The position numbers and the translations under genes are program-made. Of a DNA stretch of 64,000 nucleotides, positions 44,742 through 53,142 are shown piece after piece. Source of the stretch: an uncultured Sutterella sp. GTDB taxonomy: Bacteria > Pseudomonadota > Gammaproteobacteria > Burkholderiales > Burkholderiaceae_F. Location of the stretch: contig CAJKCQ010000002.1 in the NCBI GenBank assembly GCA_905198475.1, positions 1 through 64,000 of the forward strand, read 5' to 3'. The notes under the pieces were generated by a model. The model was not told the origin of the DNA and searched no databases. It saw only the letters and a program-made list of their open reading frames with translations. Position 1 is the first letter of the stretch; every line of letters starts with the position of its first letter.

Positions 44742-45995
44742 TTATTCCTCAAAGCGCTTGAAGATGAGGCTCGTGTTGATGCCGCCGAAGGCGAAGTTGT
44801 TGCTCATGACGGCCTTCTGCGGGAGCGCCCGCACGGCGCCTGTGACGAAGTTGAGGGGCGCGCAGGCGGGGTCGGGGTGCTCGAGGTTGAGGATCGGCGA
44901 GACGAATCCCTCGCGCATTCCGTGGATCGCGAAGATCGCCTCGAGCGCGCCGCAGGCCCCGAGCGTGTGGCCCATGTGACCCTTGTAGGTCGTGTAGGGA
45001 ACGCGGTCGCCGAAGACCATGTGCGTCGCCTCGCTCTCGGCGACGTCGCCGCGGTCGGTGGCGGTGCCATGGCCGTTGACGAGATCGATCTCCTCGGGCG
45101 TCATGCCGGCGTCCTCGAGCGCGAGGCGCATCGCCGCGGCCATCTGTCCGGCCGTCGGGCTTGTGATGTGCGCGCCGTCGGAATTCGTGCCGTAGCCCGC
45201 GACTTCGGCGTAGATCTTCGCGCCGCGGGCCCGCGCGTGCTCGAGGCTCTCGAGAATGAGCGCGCCCGAGCCCTCGCCCACGACGAGGCCGTCGCGGTCC
45301 CGGTCGAAGGGGCGCGGCGTGTGGGTCGGGTCGTCGTTCCATTTGACGGAGGTGGCGAAGAGCGTGTCGAAGATCGCCGCGTCCGTGGCGTCCAACTCCT
45401 CGCACCCGCCCGCGATCATCACCTCTTCGCGCCCCGTCGCGATCGTTTCGTAGGCCGAGCCGATGCCCTGCGAGCCCGAGGTGCACGCCGACGAGGTCGT
45501 GCAGATGCGCCCCTTGCAGCCGAAGAAGACGCCGATGTTGACGGGCGCCGTGTGCGCCATCATGCGCACGTACGTGGTGGCGGTGATGCCGCGGCAGCTG
45601 TTGGAGAGAATGAGGTGCGCGAGTTCGGCGACGGCCTTGGGCTGGCCCGCGGAGGATCCGAAGGCGACGCCCGTCGCCGGGGAGGAAACCACCGGGTCGC
45701 CGAGGAGCCCGGCGTCTTCGAGCGCCTCGCGGGCGGTCTTCACGGCCATCAGGGCGACGCGGCCCATCGAGCGCGTCTTCTTGCGCGGGAAGATCTCGGG
45801 ATCCACCTCAAAGGGAGCGGCGGGCGCGGCCACCCGCGTGTTGAGGTCCTCGAGCTTCTCCCACTCGGTCATGCGGCGGATGCCGGAGCGGTTTTCATAA
45901 AGGGCGGAGCGCACTTCGGGCCAGGAGCAGCCGAGGGGCGAGATCATCGCCATGCCGGTGATGACGACGCGGCGGGGTTGCTGCGGGAGCTTCAT
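44742..45995 (-). CDS. apeR: beta-ketoacyl-ACP synthase (FabF-like, ApeR position)
   Basis: A 417-residue condensing enzyme with the full Cys-His-His triad: Cys in TTSSACTSGSQG, His in NGHGTATDRGD and His in GHMGHTLGACGALEA. It elongates an acyl chain on a carrier protein by decarboxylative condensation with malonyl-ACP. Its start codon overlaps the stop of the ketoreductase gene (TGATG at 45993-45997), so translation is coupled. Gene order KS-DH-KR-KS is that of apeO-apeP-apeQ-apeR; the symbol rests on order plus family, since FabF paralogues are hard to tell apart. Confidence 0.85.
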   Translation of the reverse strand: MKLPQQPRRVVITGMAMISPLGCSWPEVRSALYENRSGIRRMTEWEKLEDLNTRVAAPAAPFEVDPEIFPRKKTRSMGRVALMAVKTAREALEDAGLLGDPVVSSPATGVAFGSSAGQPKAVAELAHLILSNSCRGITATTYVRMMAHTAPVNIGVFFGCKGRICTTSSACTSGSQGIGSAYETIATGREEVMIAGGCEELDATDAAIFDTLFATSVKWNDDPTHTPRPFDRDRDGLVVGEGSGALILESLEHARARGAKIYAEVAGYGTNSDGAHITSPTAGQMAAAMRLALEDAGMTPEEIDLVNGHGTATDRGDVAESEATHMVFGDRVPYTTYKGHMGHTLGACGALEAIFAIHGMREGFVSPILNLEHPDPACAPLNFVTGAVRALPQKAVMSNNFAFGGINTSLIFKRFEE

Positions 45996-46747
45996 CAGGC
46001 GATGCCTCCGGAGACGGGAATGACGGCGCGGGTGATATAGCCCGCCTCTTCGGAGAGGAGGAAGGCGACGAGCCCCGCCACCTCCTCGGGGCGCCCGAGA
46101 CGGCGCATCGGAATGACGGGGAGGATGCGCTCGCGGTCCTCCGTCCCCGCCATGTCGGTGTCGATCAGGCCCGGGGCCACGACGTTCACGGTGATCCCGC
46201 GGCTCGCGAGCTCAAGCGCAAGGGCCTTCGCCGCTCCGATCAGACCCGCCTTCGCGGCCGAGTAGTTCGTCTGGCCGCGGTTGCCGACCATCCCCGAGAC
46301 GGAGCTCATCACGACGATGCGGCCGCGGCGCGCGCGGGCCATCGGGAGCATCAGGGGCTTGAGGACGTTGTAGAACCCGTCGAGATCGAGCCGGAGCACC
46401 TGGTCCCAGTCCTCTTCGCACATGCCGGCCAAGGGGCCGTCGCGGGTGATGCCCGCGTTGAGCACCACGCCCCAGTAGGCGCCCTTTTCCGCGACGTCCG
46501 CCGCGACGGCCGCCATGGCCTTTTCACGGTCCGCGACGTCGAAGGGAAGCAGTGCGGCGGGGCAGTTCATCCGGGCAAGTTCATCAAGGAGCGAATCGGA
46601 GGCGGGTGAGGGCGCGCGGCAGTTGATCACGAGGGAGTAGCCCTCGCGCGCGAGGCGCAGCGCCGTCGCGCGGCCGATGCCGCGGGTGCCGCCCGTGATG
46701 AGGACGCGCTTCGGGGCGTCCCCGGGAACCTGGGATCTCTGTGTCAT
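45995..46747 (-). CDS. apeQ: 3-oxoacyl-ACP reductase (FabG-like, ApeQ position)
   Basis: A 250-residue SDR ketoreductase. VLITGGTRGIGRATALRLA binds NADPH, NAGITRDGPLAGM is the FabG-type loop, and the catalytic Ser/Tyr/Lys are in MSSVSGMVGNRGQTNYSAAKAG. It reduces the 3-keto group made by the ketosynthases. It lies between the dehydratase and second KS genes and overlaps the latter by one base pattern TGATG. FabG of primary fatty acid synthesis would normally sit with fabD/acpP, which are absent here. Confidence 0.88.
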   Translation of the reverse strand: MTQRSQVPGDAPKRVLITGGTRGIGRATALRLAREGYSLVINCRAPSPASDSLLDELARMNCPAALLPFDVADREKAMAAVAADVAEKGAYWGVVLNAGITRDGPLAGMCEEDWDQVLRLDLDGFYNVLKPLMLPMARARRGRIVVMSSVSGMVGNRGQTNYSAAKAGLIGAAKALALELASRGITVNVVAPGLIDTDMAGTEDRERILPVIPMRRLGRPEEVAGLVAFLLSEEAGYITRAVIPVSGGIA

Positions 46748-46817
46748 GGGAAATCGGGGAGGGTTGAGGACGAGGGCGGCGGCGCCGGAAGGATTTCCGC
46801 CGCCTCTCGGGAAAAAA

Positions 46818-47300
46818 TCAGTCGAAGTAGCCTGCAGGAGGATTGTAGACGTTGAGGACGGCCGAGCCCGCGGGACGGGACTGCGCCGCCCGTCCCTGCG
46901 GGAGCACGGTCACGGTGCAGCTGAACTGCCACAGACCCTCATCGCTCTCAAAGGTCTTCTCGACCTCGCAGAGAAGCACGTCGCCCGGGGCGAAGGAGGG
47001 TTGTTCGAGCGTCATGCGGCGGGTGCCGAGAAGGAGCCCGGGCTTTGGGGATTCGCCGCGACTGAGCTCCACGGCGCCCGCGAAGACGCCGATCGTCTGC
47101 GCCATCACCTCGATGAGCGCGCTCGCCGGAAGCCTTCCGGAGGCGTCCGCGGCGATCGCGTCGGCGCGCACCGTCGTGCGGGTGGCCGCACCCCGTTCGT
47201 CGGCGCGGAGCACCTCGTCGATGAAGCGCATCGGCGGGGCCTGCAGGATGAAGTCCGCCGCAGGGGCGGGAGGGGTGAATTGGGTCACGATGCGTCTCAC
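46818..47300 (-). CDS. apeP: hotdog-fold 3-hydroxyacyl-ACP dehydratase (ApeP-like)
   Basis: A 160-residue hotdog-fold protein of the ApeP-like dehydratase group: FILQAPPMRFIDEVLRAD at the N-terminus, ALIEVMAQTIGVFAGAVE on the central helix, and PGLLLGTRRM. It would remove water from the 3-hydroxyacyl chain to make the conjugated double bonds. The start (ATG 47298-47300) overlaps the stop of the upstream KS gene by four bases. This protein is the strongest single marker that the cluster is aryl-polyene-like rather than primary fatty acid synthesis. Confidence 0.8.
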   Translation of the reverse strand: MRRIVTQFTPPAPAADFILQAPPMRFIDEVLRADERGAATRTTVRADAIAADASGRLPASALIEVMAQTIGVFAGAVELSRGESPKPGLLLGTRRMTLEQPSFAPGDVLLCEVEKTFESDEGLWQFSCTVTVLPQGRAAQSRPAGSAVLNVYNPPAGYFD

Positions 47301-48526
47301 TTCCGGGTGTTCGGGAGGCGCGCTTCAAAGAGAAGCGCCGCGTTGCTGCCGCCGAAGGCGAAGGCCGAGGCGACGACGGCCGGGTGCCGAAGCTCGGCCG
47401 GTTGGTCCGCCCGCGTGAGCGCGCGGCGGACCATGTCGGGGAGCGCCGGATCGGGTTCGGCGCCGGGGGCCTCCTCGAAGTTCGCCGGCACCGCGGGGCA
47501 GCCTCCGGGGGTCGTGAGCATCGCCCAGGCGACGGCCGCGTTGAAGGCGCCCGCGCCCGCGAGCTGGTGGCCGACCGAGCGCTTCAGGGACGCCGCGGGC
47601 ACGCCCGGGAGCACCTGAGCAAGGGCCTTGGCCTCCATCGCGTCGTTCTGCGGCGTGGCGGTGCCGTGAAGGAGCGCGAAGCCCACCGACTCGGGAGCCC
47701 GGCCGCCCAAGGCGAGCGAAACCGCCTCCGCCGCCCCGCGCCCTTCGGGTTCGGGCGCGCAGATGTGATGGGCGTCCGACGTCTCGCCCGTGCCGGCGAG
47801 CACGACGGGGGCGTCGGGAAAGCGTTCGGCGTCGGTCGTCATCAAGAGGAACCCGCCGCCTTCGCCGAGGTGCAGCCCCGAGCGGTCGGCGCGGAAGGGC
47901 TTGGCGCGCTCCGCGCTGCGGGCGCCCAAGGCGGAGAAGCCCGCTTCCGTCAGGGGCGAGAGAACGTCGAGCCCCCCGGCCACCACGGCCTTCACGAATC
48001 CCGTGCGCAGGAGGCGCGCGCCTTCGGCGATGGCCTTCGCGCCCGCGGTGCAGGCGGTTGAGACCGTGATCACGGGGCCGCAGATCCCGAGGATGCGGGC
48101 GGCTGCGGGCGCCGTGCGGCCGATCTCAAGAAGCCGCCACTTCTCTTCGGGAGCCGCCTCGGGGCGCGTGCGCAGCCCTTCGACCACTTCGGGCGTTCCG
48201 GCGGCGGTGCCGCCGAAGACGAAGCCGATCTCCGCGGGCCCGACGCCTGCGTCCAAAGCCCGGCGCACGAGGGGGCGGATCATGTGGAGCGTGAAGAGCA
48301 GCGTGCGGGTGCGCTCCTTCTCGGGAACGCCGAGGTCGTCGGCCGTGCGGCGCGCGGCCTCGAGAAAGGATTCGGGCACGCGCCCGAGGGCGGCTTCGTC
48401 GGGGAAGCTCCCGGGACGGGCGAGGCGCAGAAGCGTCTCGGTCGCATCGTTGCCCAAGGGCGAGAGGAGCCGTGCGGCGGGAATGAGGACCGCCGCGGGC
48501 GGGGGATTCTTCGGAGAGGAGGTCAT
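47297..48526 (-). CDS. apeO: beta-ketoacyl-ACP synthase (ApeO position)
   Basis: A 409-residue ketosynthase with Cys in TVSTACTAGAKAI, His in LHGTATPQNDAMEA and His in KRSVGHQLAGAGAFNAA, so it should be active. It is the first gene of the minus-strand cluster. I start at ATG 48524-48526 (MTSSPKNPPP); an upstream TTG at 48562 would add 12 residues. Neither start has a strong ribosome site. It diverges from ogt. Together with the second KS and the chain-length-like gene at the left edge of the window it could form the elongation complex. Confidence 0.83.
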   Translation of the reverse strand: MTSSPKNPPPAAVLIPAARLLSPLGNDATETLLRLARPGSFPDEAALGRVPESFLEAARRTADDLGVPEKERTRTLLFTLHMIRPLVRRALDAGVGPAEIGFVFGGTAAGTPEVVEGLRTRPEAAPEEKWRLLEIGRTAPAAARILGICGPVITVSTACTAGAKAIAEGARLLRTGFVKAVVAGGLDVLSPLTEAGFSALGARSAERAKPFRADRSGLHLGEGGGFLLMTTDAERFPDAPVVLAGTGETSDAHHICAPEPEGRGAAEAVSLALGGRAPESVGFALLHGTATPQNDAMEAKALAQVLPGVPAASLKRSVGHQLAGAGAFNAAVAWAMLTTPGGCPAVPANFEEAPGAEPDPALPDMVRRALTRADQPAELRHPAVVASAFAFGGSNAALLFEARLPNTRK

Positions 48527-48665
48527 CGAAGGCTGAAGGGCTCGTGTGGCGCGGAGTTTCAAGCCGCACCGGCAGTGGAGATGAGGTTAATTTTAGGCGG
48601 CGCCGCACTATTCTTCCCGAATTCGCCGCCTCCTTTTTCCAATAAGCTCTCTGAAAGGAATCCTC

Positions 48666-49301
48666 ATGTCCCGCATCAACGTTCCCGCGCTTCAGGAACT
48701 CCTCGGACCCGCAGGCTTGGCGCTGCGCCTCGTTGAGACGCCGTTTTTGAGCTCCGGCGCCGGCCGGTGGCTGATCGCCGCGGACGAGACCGGGATCGTG
48801 CGCTGCGCGTCGCTTCTTGACGCCGAGGCCGAGGAAGCGAAAGGGCTCGTTGCCTCCCGCCGCGGCGGGAAGGCCGCCGAAGCGATGGCCGACCGCGCGC
48901 TCGAGGCCTACCGCGCCTGGTTCAGAGGCGCTGCGAACCTCACCGAGAACGAAATCCCGTTCTCTGAGCGCCTTCAGGGGCCCGAATACGTGAAGCGTTG
49001 CTGGCGTGCGGCCCGCGGGGTGCCCCCGGGCGCGTGCATCTCCTACGGCGAAGTCGCACGCCGCGCGGGGATGCCCGGAGCGGCGCGCGTCGCGGGCTCG
49101 GCGATGCGGCGCAACCCCGTCCTCATCCTGACGCCGTGTCACCGCGTCGTGCCTTCGCGCGCCCTCCAAACTCGGTCCATCCAGGACTGCGGCGGGTTCG
49201 CGGGCGAAAAGGACGGCCTCAAGGCGGCGCTCAAGCGCGCGCTCCTTCTCTGGGAGGCCGAGAGGTTTCCCGGTCCCGACGCCCTTCGCATTGCGGATTG
49301 A
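48666..49301 (+). CDS. ogt: methylated-DNA--[protein]-cysteine S-methyltransferase
   Basis: A 211-residue O6-alkylguanine-DNA repair protein. The suicide Cys is in TPCHRVVPS, and the DNA-binding helix and Arg/Asn hinge are in YGEVARRAGMPGAARVAGSAMRRNP. The N-terminal part is the usual RNase-H-like domain without the zinc Cys of Ada. ATG 48666 has GAAAGGAAT upstream. Length is slightly above the E. coli Ogt (171). Monocistronic, divergent from the KS gene. Confidence 0.93.
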   Translation: MSRINVPALQELLGPAGLALRLVETPFLSSGAGRWLIAADETGIVRCASLLDAEAEEAKGLVASRRGGKAAEAMADRALEAYRAWFRGAANLTENEIPFSERLQGPEYVKRCWRAARGVPPGACISYGEVARRAGMPGAARVAGSAMRRNPVLILTPCHRVVPSRALQTRSIQDCGGFAGEKDGLKAALKRALLLWEAERFPGPDALRIAD

Positions 49302-49343
49302 GGCGCCGCACACGGTTGGACGCGCCTCTGCCCGGGCGGAAGG

Positions 49344-50180
49344 TTATTCGAGCAGCCCGGCGAGTCGTCCGAGCACCCGGGCGAGGAGCCCCGACTCCGC
49401 GGCTGAGAGGAAGGCGCCGTCTCTCACGTGCTCGGTGCGCACGATCCGGTGGAGGAGCGCGAGGAGCCCCTCCTTCGTGAGGGCGTCCACCTGCGCGGCG
49501 TCCGGGCGCTCGGGGAAGTCGGCGGGGAGCGCGGCTTCAAGCGTCCCCCGGGAGGCGCGCCGGCAGAGCGCCTCGACGTCGCTCCAGAAGTTCACGGCTT
49601 CGCGCGCATAGGCGACGAAGTAGACCCGGTTGTCCGAAGCGGACGTCCACCGGCCGACGGTGTTCGCGGCGAGAAACGCCCGGAAGCCGAGGATGCGCGC
49701 CGTCTCGGGGGCGTCGAAGAGCGCGTCCCGCGCGAGCCTTTCGGCCTCGGCCGCGCGGCTCGCGGCCCGGGCGGCGAGCCACCCGGCGCGGGACCCTTCG
49801 CCCGCCGGGTACTTCGCCTCGAGGGTCTGCAGCTTCGCCGTGAGGACTTCGGAGAGGTCGAGCCCGAGGGCGTCGGCCATGAGCACGCAGTAGGAGAGGA
49901 CGTCGGCGAGCTCGGCCGCGGCCGCCTCGCGCCGTACGGGCCCGAGGTCGTCCTCGCGCGCCCACTGGAAGCATTCGAGGAGCTCTCCGGCCTCAACGGC
50001 GATGGAGACCGCGAGGTCCTTCGGGTTGTGCCGCCGCCCCCAGCCGCGGGCGTCGCGGAAGGCGAGCACCGCGCGGGCGGCTCCCGGGGAGAGGCCTCGG
50101 GCGGCGGGAGAGGCGTCGGTGGCGCCGGTGGCGGCGGGGGCGTTCGAGGGGGAGGCGGCGAGGCGGGGAGCGGCGGACAT
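49344..50180 (-). CDS. MazG-like nucleotide pyrophosphohydrolase fused to unknown C-terminal domain
   Basis: A 278-residue protein. Residues about 35-135 are a MazG/RS21-C6-like all-alpha pyrophosphatase domain: FRDARGWGRRHNPKDLAVSI, the EAGELLECFQW helix and ELADVLSYCVLMADALGLD supply the E-x3-E and E-x2-D metal ligands. The C-terminal 140 residues (RILGFRAFLAANTVGRWTS then NRVYFVAYAREAVNFWSD) are a second domain that I link only weakly to DUF6508-type proteins. The enzyme part would cleave dNTPs such as dCTP to the monophosphate. I start at ATG 50178-50180. The fusion partner suggests a specialised housekeeping or defence role, not resolved here. Confidence 0.7.
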   Translation of the reverse strand: MSAAPRLAASPSNAPAATGATDASPAARGLSPGAARAVLAFRDARGWGRRHNPKDLAVSIAVEAGELLECFQWAREDDLGPVRREAAAAELADVLSYCVLMADALGLDLSEVLTAKLQTLEAKYPAGEGSRAGWLAARAASRAAEAERLARDALFDAPETARILGFRAFLAANTVGRWTSASDNRVYFVAYAREAVNFWSDVEALCRRASRGTLEAALPADFPERPDAAQVDALTKEGLLALLHRIVRTEHVRDGAFLSAAESGLLARVLGRLAGLLE

Positions 50181-50348
50181 GGATGACGGTGGGTGGTGGA
50201 AAAATGCGAGCGGCTTCGGGAGGCGGCGTGCGGACGGAACGACCGGCATCCTCGGCGCCCGCCCGATGCCCTAAGATTCAGAGCTTCAGCACGGCGCTCG
50301 GAAAGCGAGAACCGCTCCACCGGCATTGTGCACATTCCGGAGCGTCTT

Positions 50349-51257
50349 ATGGCGAAAGCAGACTCAACGCGCGGCGCGAACGCCTCCCGCGCGCCGCAAG
50401 GCACCCGCAGCACCCGGGCTTCGGGCTCGGGAAACCGGCCGGGCGGCGACGAGCGCGCCGCGGCGCTCCTCAAGCTCTTCAACATACTTTGGAGAAATCC
50501 GCGCATGCGCAGATACGCTCTTCCGGTGGTCGCCCTTGCGGGCGCCTTCTTCTGGATCACCGCCTCCGCGGGCGGCAACGAAACGATCGAGTCCTTCAGT
50601 CAGGCGAAGAAACTCCTCGAGGACAAGGTCTACGCCGACCATCGCGTCACCTTCTATTGCCGCGCGAACTACAACGCGAAGAAGGAGATCACGCTCCCCG
50701 CAGGCTTCACCACGCCGAAGCACGAAAAGCGCGCGCACCGCATCGAGTGGGAGCACGTGGTCCCGGCGGAGAACTTCGGGCGCTTCTTCTCCGAGTGGCG
50801 CGACGGGTCGGCCAAGTGCATCGACGACAAGGGCCGCGGCTTTAAGGGCCGCAAGTGCGCCGAAAAGGCGAACCACGAGTACCGCCTGATGCAGAGCGAC
50901 CTCTACAACCTCTATCCGGCGATTGGGGCGGTGAACGCGCTGCGCTCCAACTACAACTATGCGATGCTCCAGGGCGTCCCCGTCACGTTCGGGTCCTGCC
51001 CGATGAAGATCGCCGACGGCAAGGCCGAGCCGCCCGAATACACCCGGGGCGCGATTGCCCGCACGACGCTCTACATGGCCGAGAGCTACCCGAAGTTCCG
51101 CATCTCCAACCAGCAGCGGCAGCTGATGGGCGCCTGGAGCCGGATGTATCCGCCCGACGCCTGGGAGTGCGAGCGTGCGCGGCGCATCGCCGCGATTCAG
51201 GGCAATGAGAACAAGATCGTGGTCGAAGCCTGCCGCGCCGCGAACCTCTGGAAGTAG
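50349..51257 (+). CDS. endonuclease I family nuclease, membrane-anchored or exported
   Basis: A 302-residue protein of the EndA/NucM family. The His-Me finger active site is RIEWEHVVPAENFG, followed by NHEYRLMQSDLYNLYPAIGAVN, the hallmark of periplasmic endonuclease I. Two starts are plausible. ATG 50349 (GGAG 6 bases upstream) gives a 50-residue basic cytosolic tail before the hydrophobic segment; ATG 50505 (GGAG 10 bases upstream) gives a plain Sec signal (RRYALPVVALAGAFFWITAS) and a 250-residue protein of normal family length. Either way the nuclease domain is outside the cytoplasm, degrading DNA in the periplasm. Confidence 0.85.
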   Translation: MAKADSTRGANASRAPQGTRSTRASGSGNRPGGDERAAALLKLFNILWRNPRMRRYALPVVALAGAFFWITASAGGNETIESFSQAKKLLEDKVYADHRVTFYCRANYNAKKEITLPAGFTTPKHEKRAHRIEWEHVVPAENFGRFFSEWRDGSAKCIDDKGRGFKGRKCAEKANHEYRLMQSDLYNLYPAIGAVNALRSNYNYAMLQGVPVTFGSCPMKIADGKAEPPEYTRGAIARTTLYMAESYPKFRISNQQRQLMGAWSRMYPPDAWECERARRIAAIQGNENKIVVEACRAANLWK

Positions 51258-51398
51258 TCCCGGGCAACGAACGCTAACGAAAATGCGTCTTTTGAAGTAC
51301 CCGCCGCGCCTGTATCCGCTCCCGCAGGCCGCGCGGGTCGCGTAGCATTCCGTAGATAAGTTCTTCAACCACAACGGCTCCCCGGCCGGGTCTCCCAC

Positions 51399-52907
51399 AT
51401 GAAGCGGATCTATGGCTTCTTCCTCGCACACTCGCGACTCGTAGTCGGCGCGGCGCTCGCCGTCGTCGCCGCGGAGGCGGGCTTCATCTGCTGGCAGCAT
51501 TCGCTGCAGCAGGAGATCCTCTCGCGGATCACGAGTCCGGCGGGGCTCGCCGAATTCGTCGTGGTCTCCGCGACTCCGGGCGAGTCGAGCTTCTTCGAGC
51601 GCCGGGACCGCCTGCACGTCGTCGTCGCCTCCTCGATCTACTCGAGCGACCCGGCCGCGGCCCCCTTGTCGCTTGACTTCGACGTCGTCGCGAACTTCGG
51701 GCCCTTCGGACTCACGGGCGACGTCTACCCTCTCAACAACACCGTCGACACCGCGAAGCTCCTCAAGAACCTCGTGGGCACGCACCCAAGGCTCTCGATC
51801 CGCTTCCGCTGGGCACTCTTCGCGAAGGAGCTCCAGGCGACGGCGACTGCGGCGCCCTTCGACATGCAGTTGGACGCCGACCTCCCCGGCATCGGCCCCA
51901 CCTCCTGGCGCGGCGCGGCGAAGCGCCCCGTGGTGCTGCGCGCTGCCATGCCGCGGGTGGGCGAGATGAAGACCCGCATTGAGGCGCCCGACTTCATGCT
52001 CACCTTCACCGACCCGGCCGCGAACATCATGCGGCTCACGCTCGATGAGGCGGAGCTCACGACCCGGGCGCGCGTGCGCGGCGTCAAGGAGGACGAGGAC
52101 CCGGACCGCTTCGGCACGGGTCCGGACTGGTTCCTAGAAACGGCGCGCCTCAACGCCAAACGCGCCCGCGTCGAGGCGGGCGACTGGCGCGGGACGCTCA
52201 CGCTCGATCTGCACAATCCCGTCTCCGAAATGCGCCAGACCCCGGCCGTGCGCGCCTCGAGGCTCGAGGGCGCCTACGAGGCGCACGCCGAGCGCCTTAC
52301 CGCCGCCGTGAAGGCGGTGCACTCCCAATACGACCGTCTCGTCGAGGGGCGGGACTTCGCGCTCAAGCTCCGTGCGAGCAACGTCCCGACGGAGCTCTTC
52401 ACCTCGGGACTTGACGACACTGAGCTCACGGACCTCATCAAGGGCGCGGGCGCGATGCACTTTGCTTTGGACGACCTCTCCTTCAACGCGGCCGGTGGCG
52501 GACGGACGTCCTTCGCGGCCGAGCTCGACGTCGGGGGCGCCGAGCGCCGGGAGGGCGACAAGCCTACGGTCTCCTGGCGTCTCGCCGCCGAAATGCCTCA
52601 GAGGGTCGTGGACCTCGTCGACGTGATGATCCACGGCGCCCGCGCGGACCTGCGGAGCCTGTCGCTTGCCGACCTCATGGAGCGCCGGGCGCAGAAGCCG
52701 GGCGAAGCCCCCGTCTACACGGTGCGCATGGCGGGCGACAACAACGACCTCTTCATCCTGCGGCCCGCGAAGACCGGGGCCGCCGCCGCTCGTGAAGGTG
52801 CGGACGGTGTCTCCGCGGCGGACGAAGGCTCACCGCAGGCCGCGGCCGAGCCCACTGAAGCGGCGCACGAAGCCACCAACGCGCCCGCTGCGGGCGCCAC
52901 CCCCTGA
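51399..52907 (+). CDS. DUF945/YdgA-like membrane-anchored protein
   Basis: A 502-residue protein with one N-terminal membrane anchor (VVGAALAVVAAEAGFICW) and a long, mostly beta-type extracytoplasmic part. It ends in an Ala-rich tail (roughly residues 465-502) of low complexity. Layout and sequence feel (FERRDRLHVVVASS, LSLDFDVVANFGPFGLTGDV) resemble the DUF945/YdgA and AsmA-like periplasmic proteins, but no motif is decisive. It follows the endonuclease gene after 141 bases on the same strand. Function unknown. Confidence 0.6.
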   Translation: MKRIYGFFLAHSRLVVGAALAVVAAEAGFICWQHSLQQEILSRITSPAGLAEFVVVSATPGESSFFERRDRLHVVVASSIYSSDPAAAPLSLDFDVVANFGPFGLTGDVYPLNNTVDTAKLLKNLVGTHPRLSIRFRWALFAKELQATATAAPFDMQLDADLPGIGPTSWRGAAKRPVVLRAAMPRVGEMKTRIEAPDFMLTFTDPAANIMRLTLDEAELTTRARVRGVKEDEDPDRFGTGPDWFLETARLNAKRARVEAGDWRGTLTLDLHNPVSEMRQTPAVRASRLEGAYEAHAERLTAAVKAVHSQYDRLVEGRDFALKLRASNVPTELFTSGLDDTELTDLIKGAGAMHFALDDLSFNAAGGGRTSFAAELDVGGAERREGDKPTVSWRLAAEMPQRVVDLVDVMIHGARADLRSLSLADLMERRAQKPGEAPVYTVRMAGDNNDLFILRPAKTGAAAAREGADGVSAADEGSPQAAAEPTEAAHEATNAPAAGATP

Positions 52908-53142
52908 ACTGCGTATATTCGCTTAGGGGTGAATAATTAGAAGTTCTCCCTACTCACTCAGGGAGTATCTTGGAGAAACAATGAGTTGCGTAGGGCGCTT
53001 CCTTCGAGGCGTCCGTTCAGGGGGATAGGCCGAAGGAAGGGGACGATGATACAATCGGGTTCAAGAGAAAATAAGCATAACCCCGTAATCCTTTCATACT
53101 CCATCCACGCAGCTTTGGGCGCGGATGTCCCGGAGATCCGCC

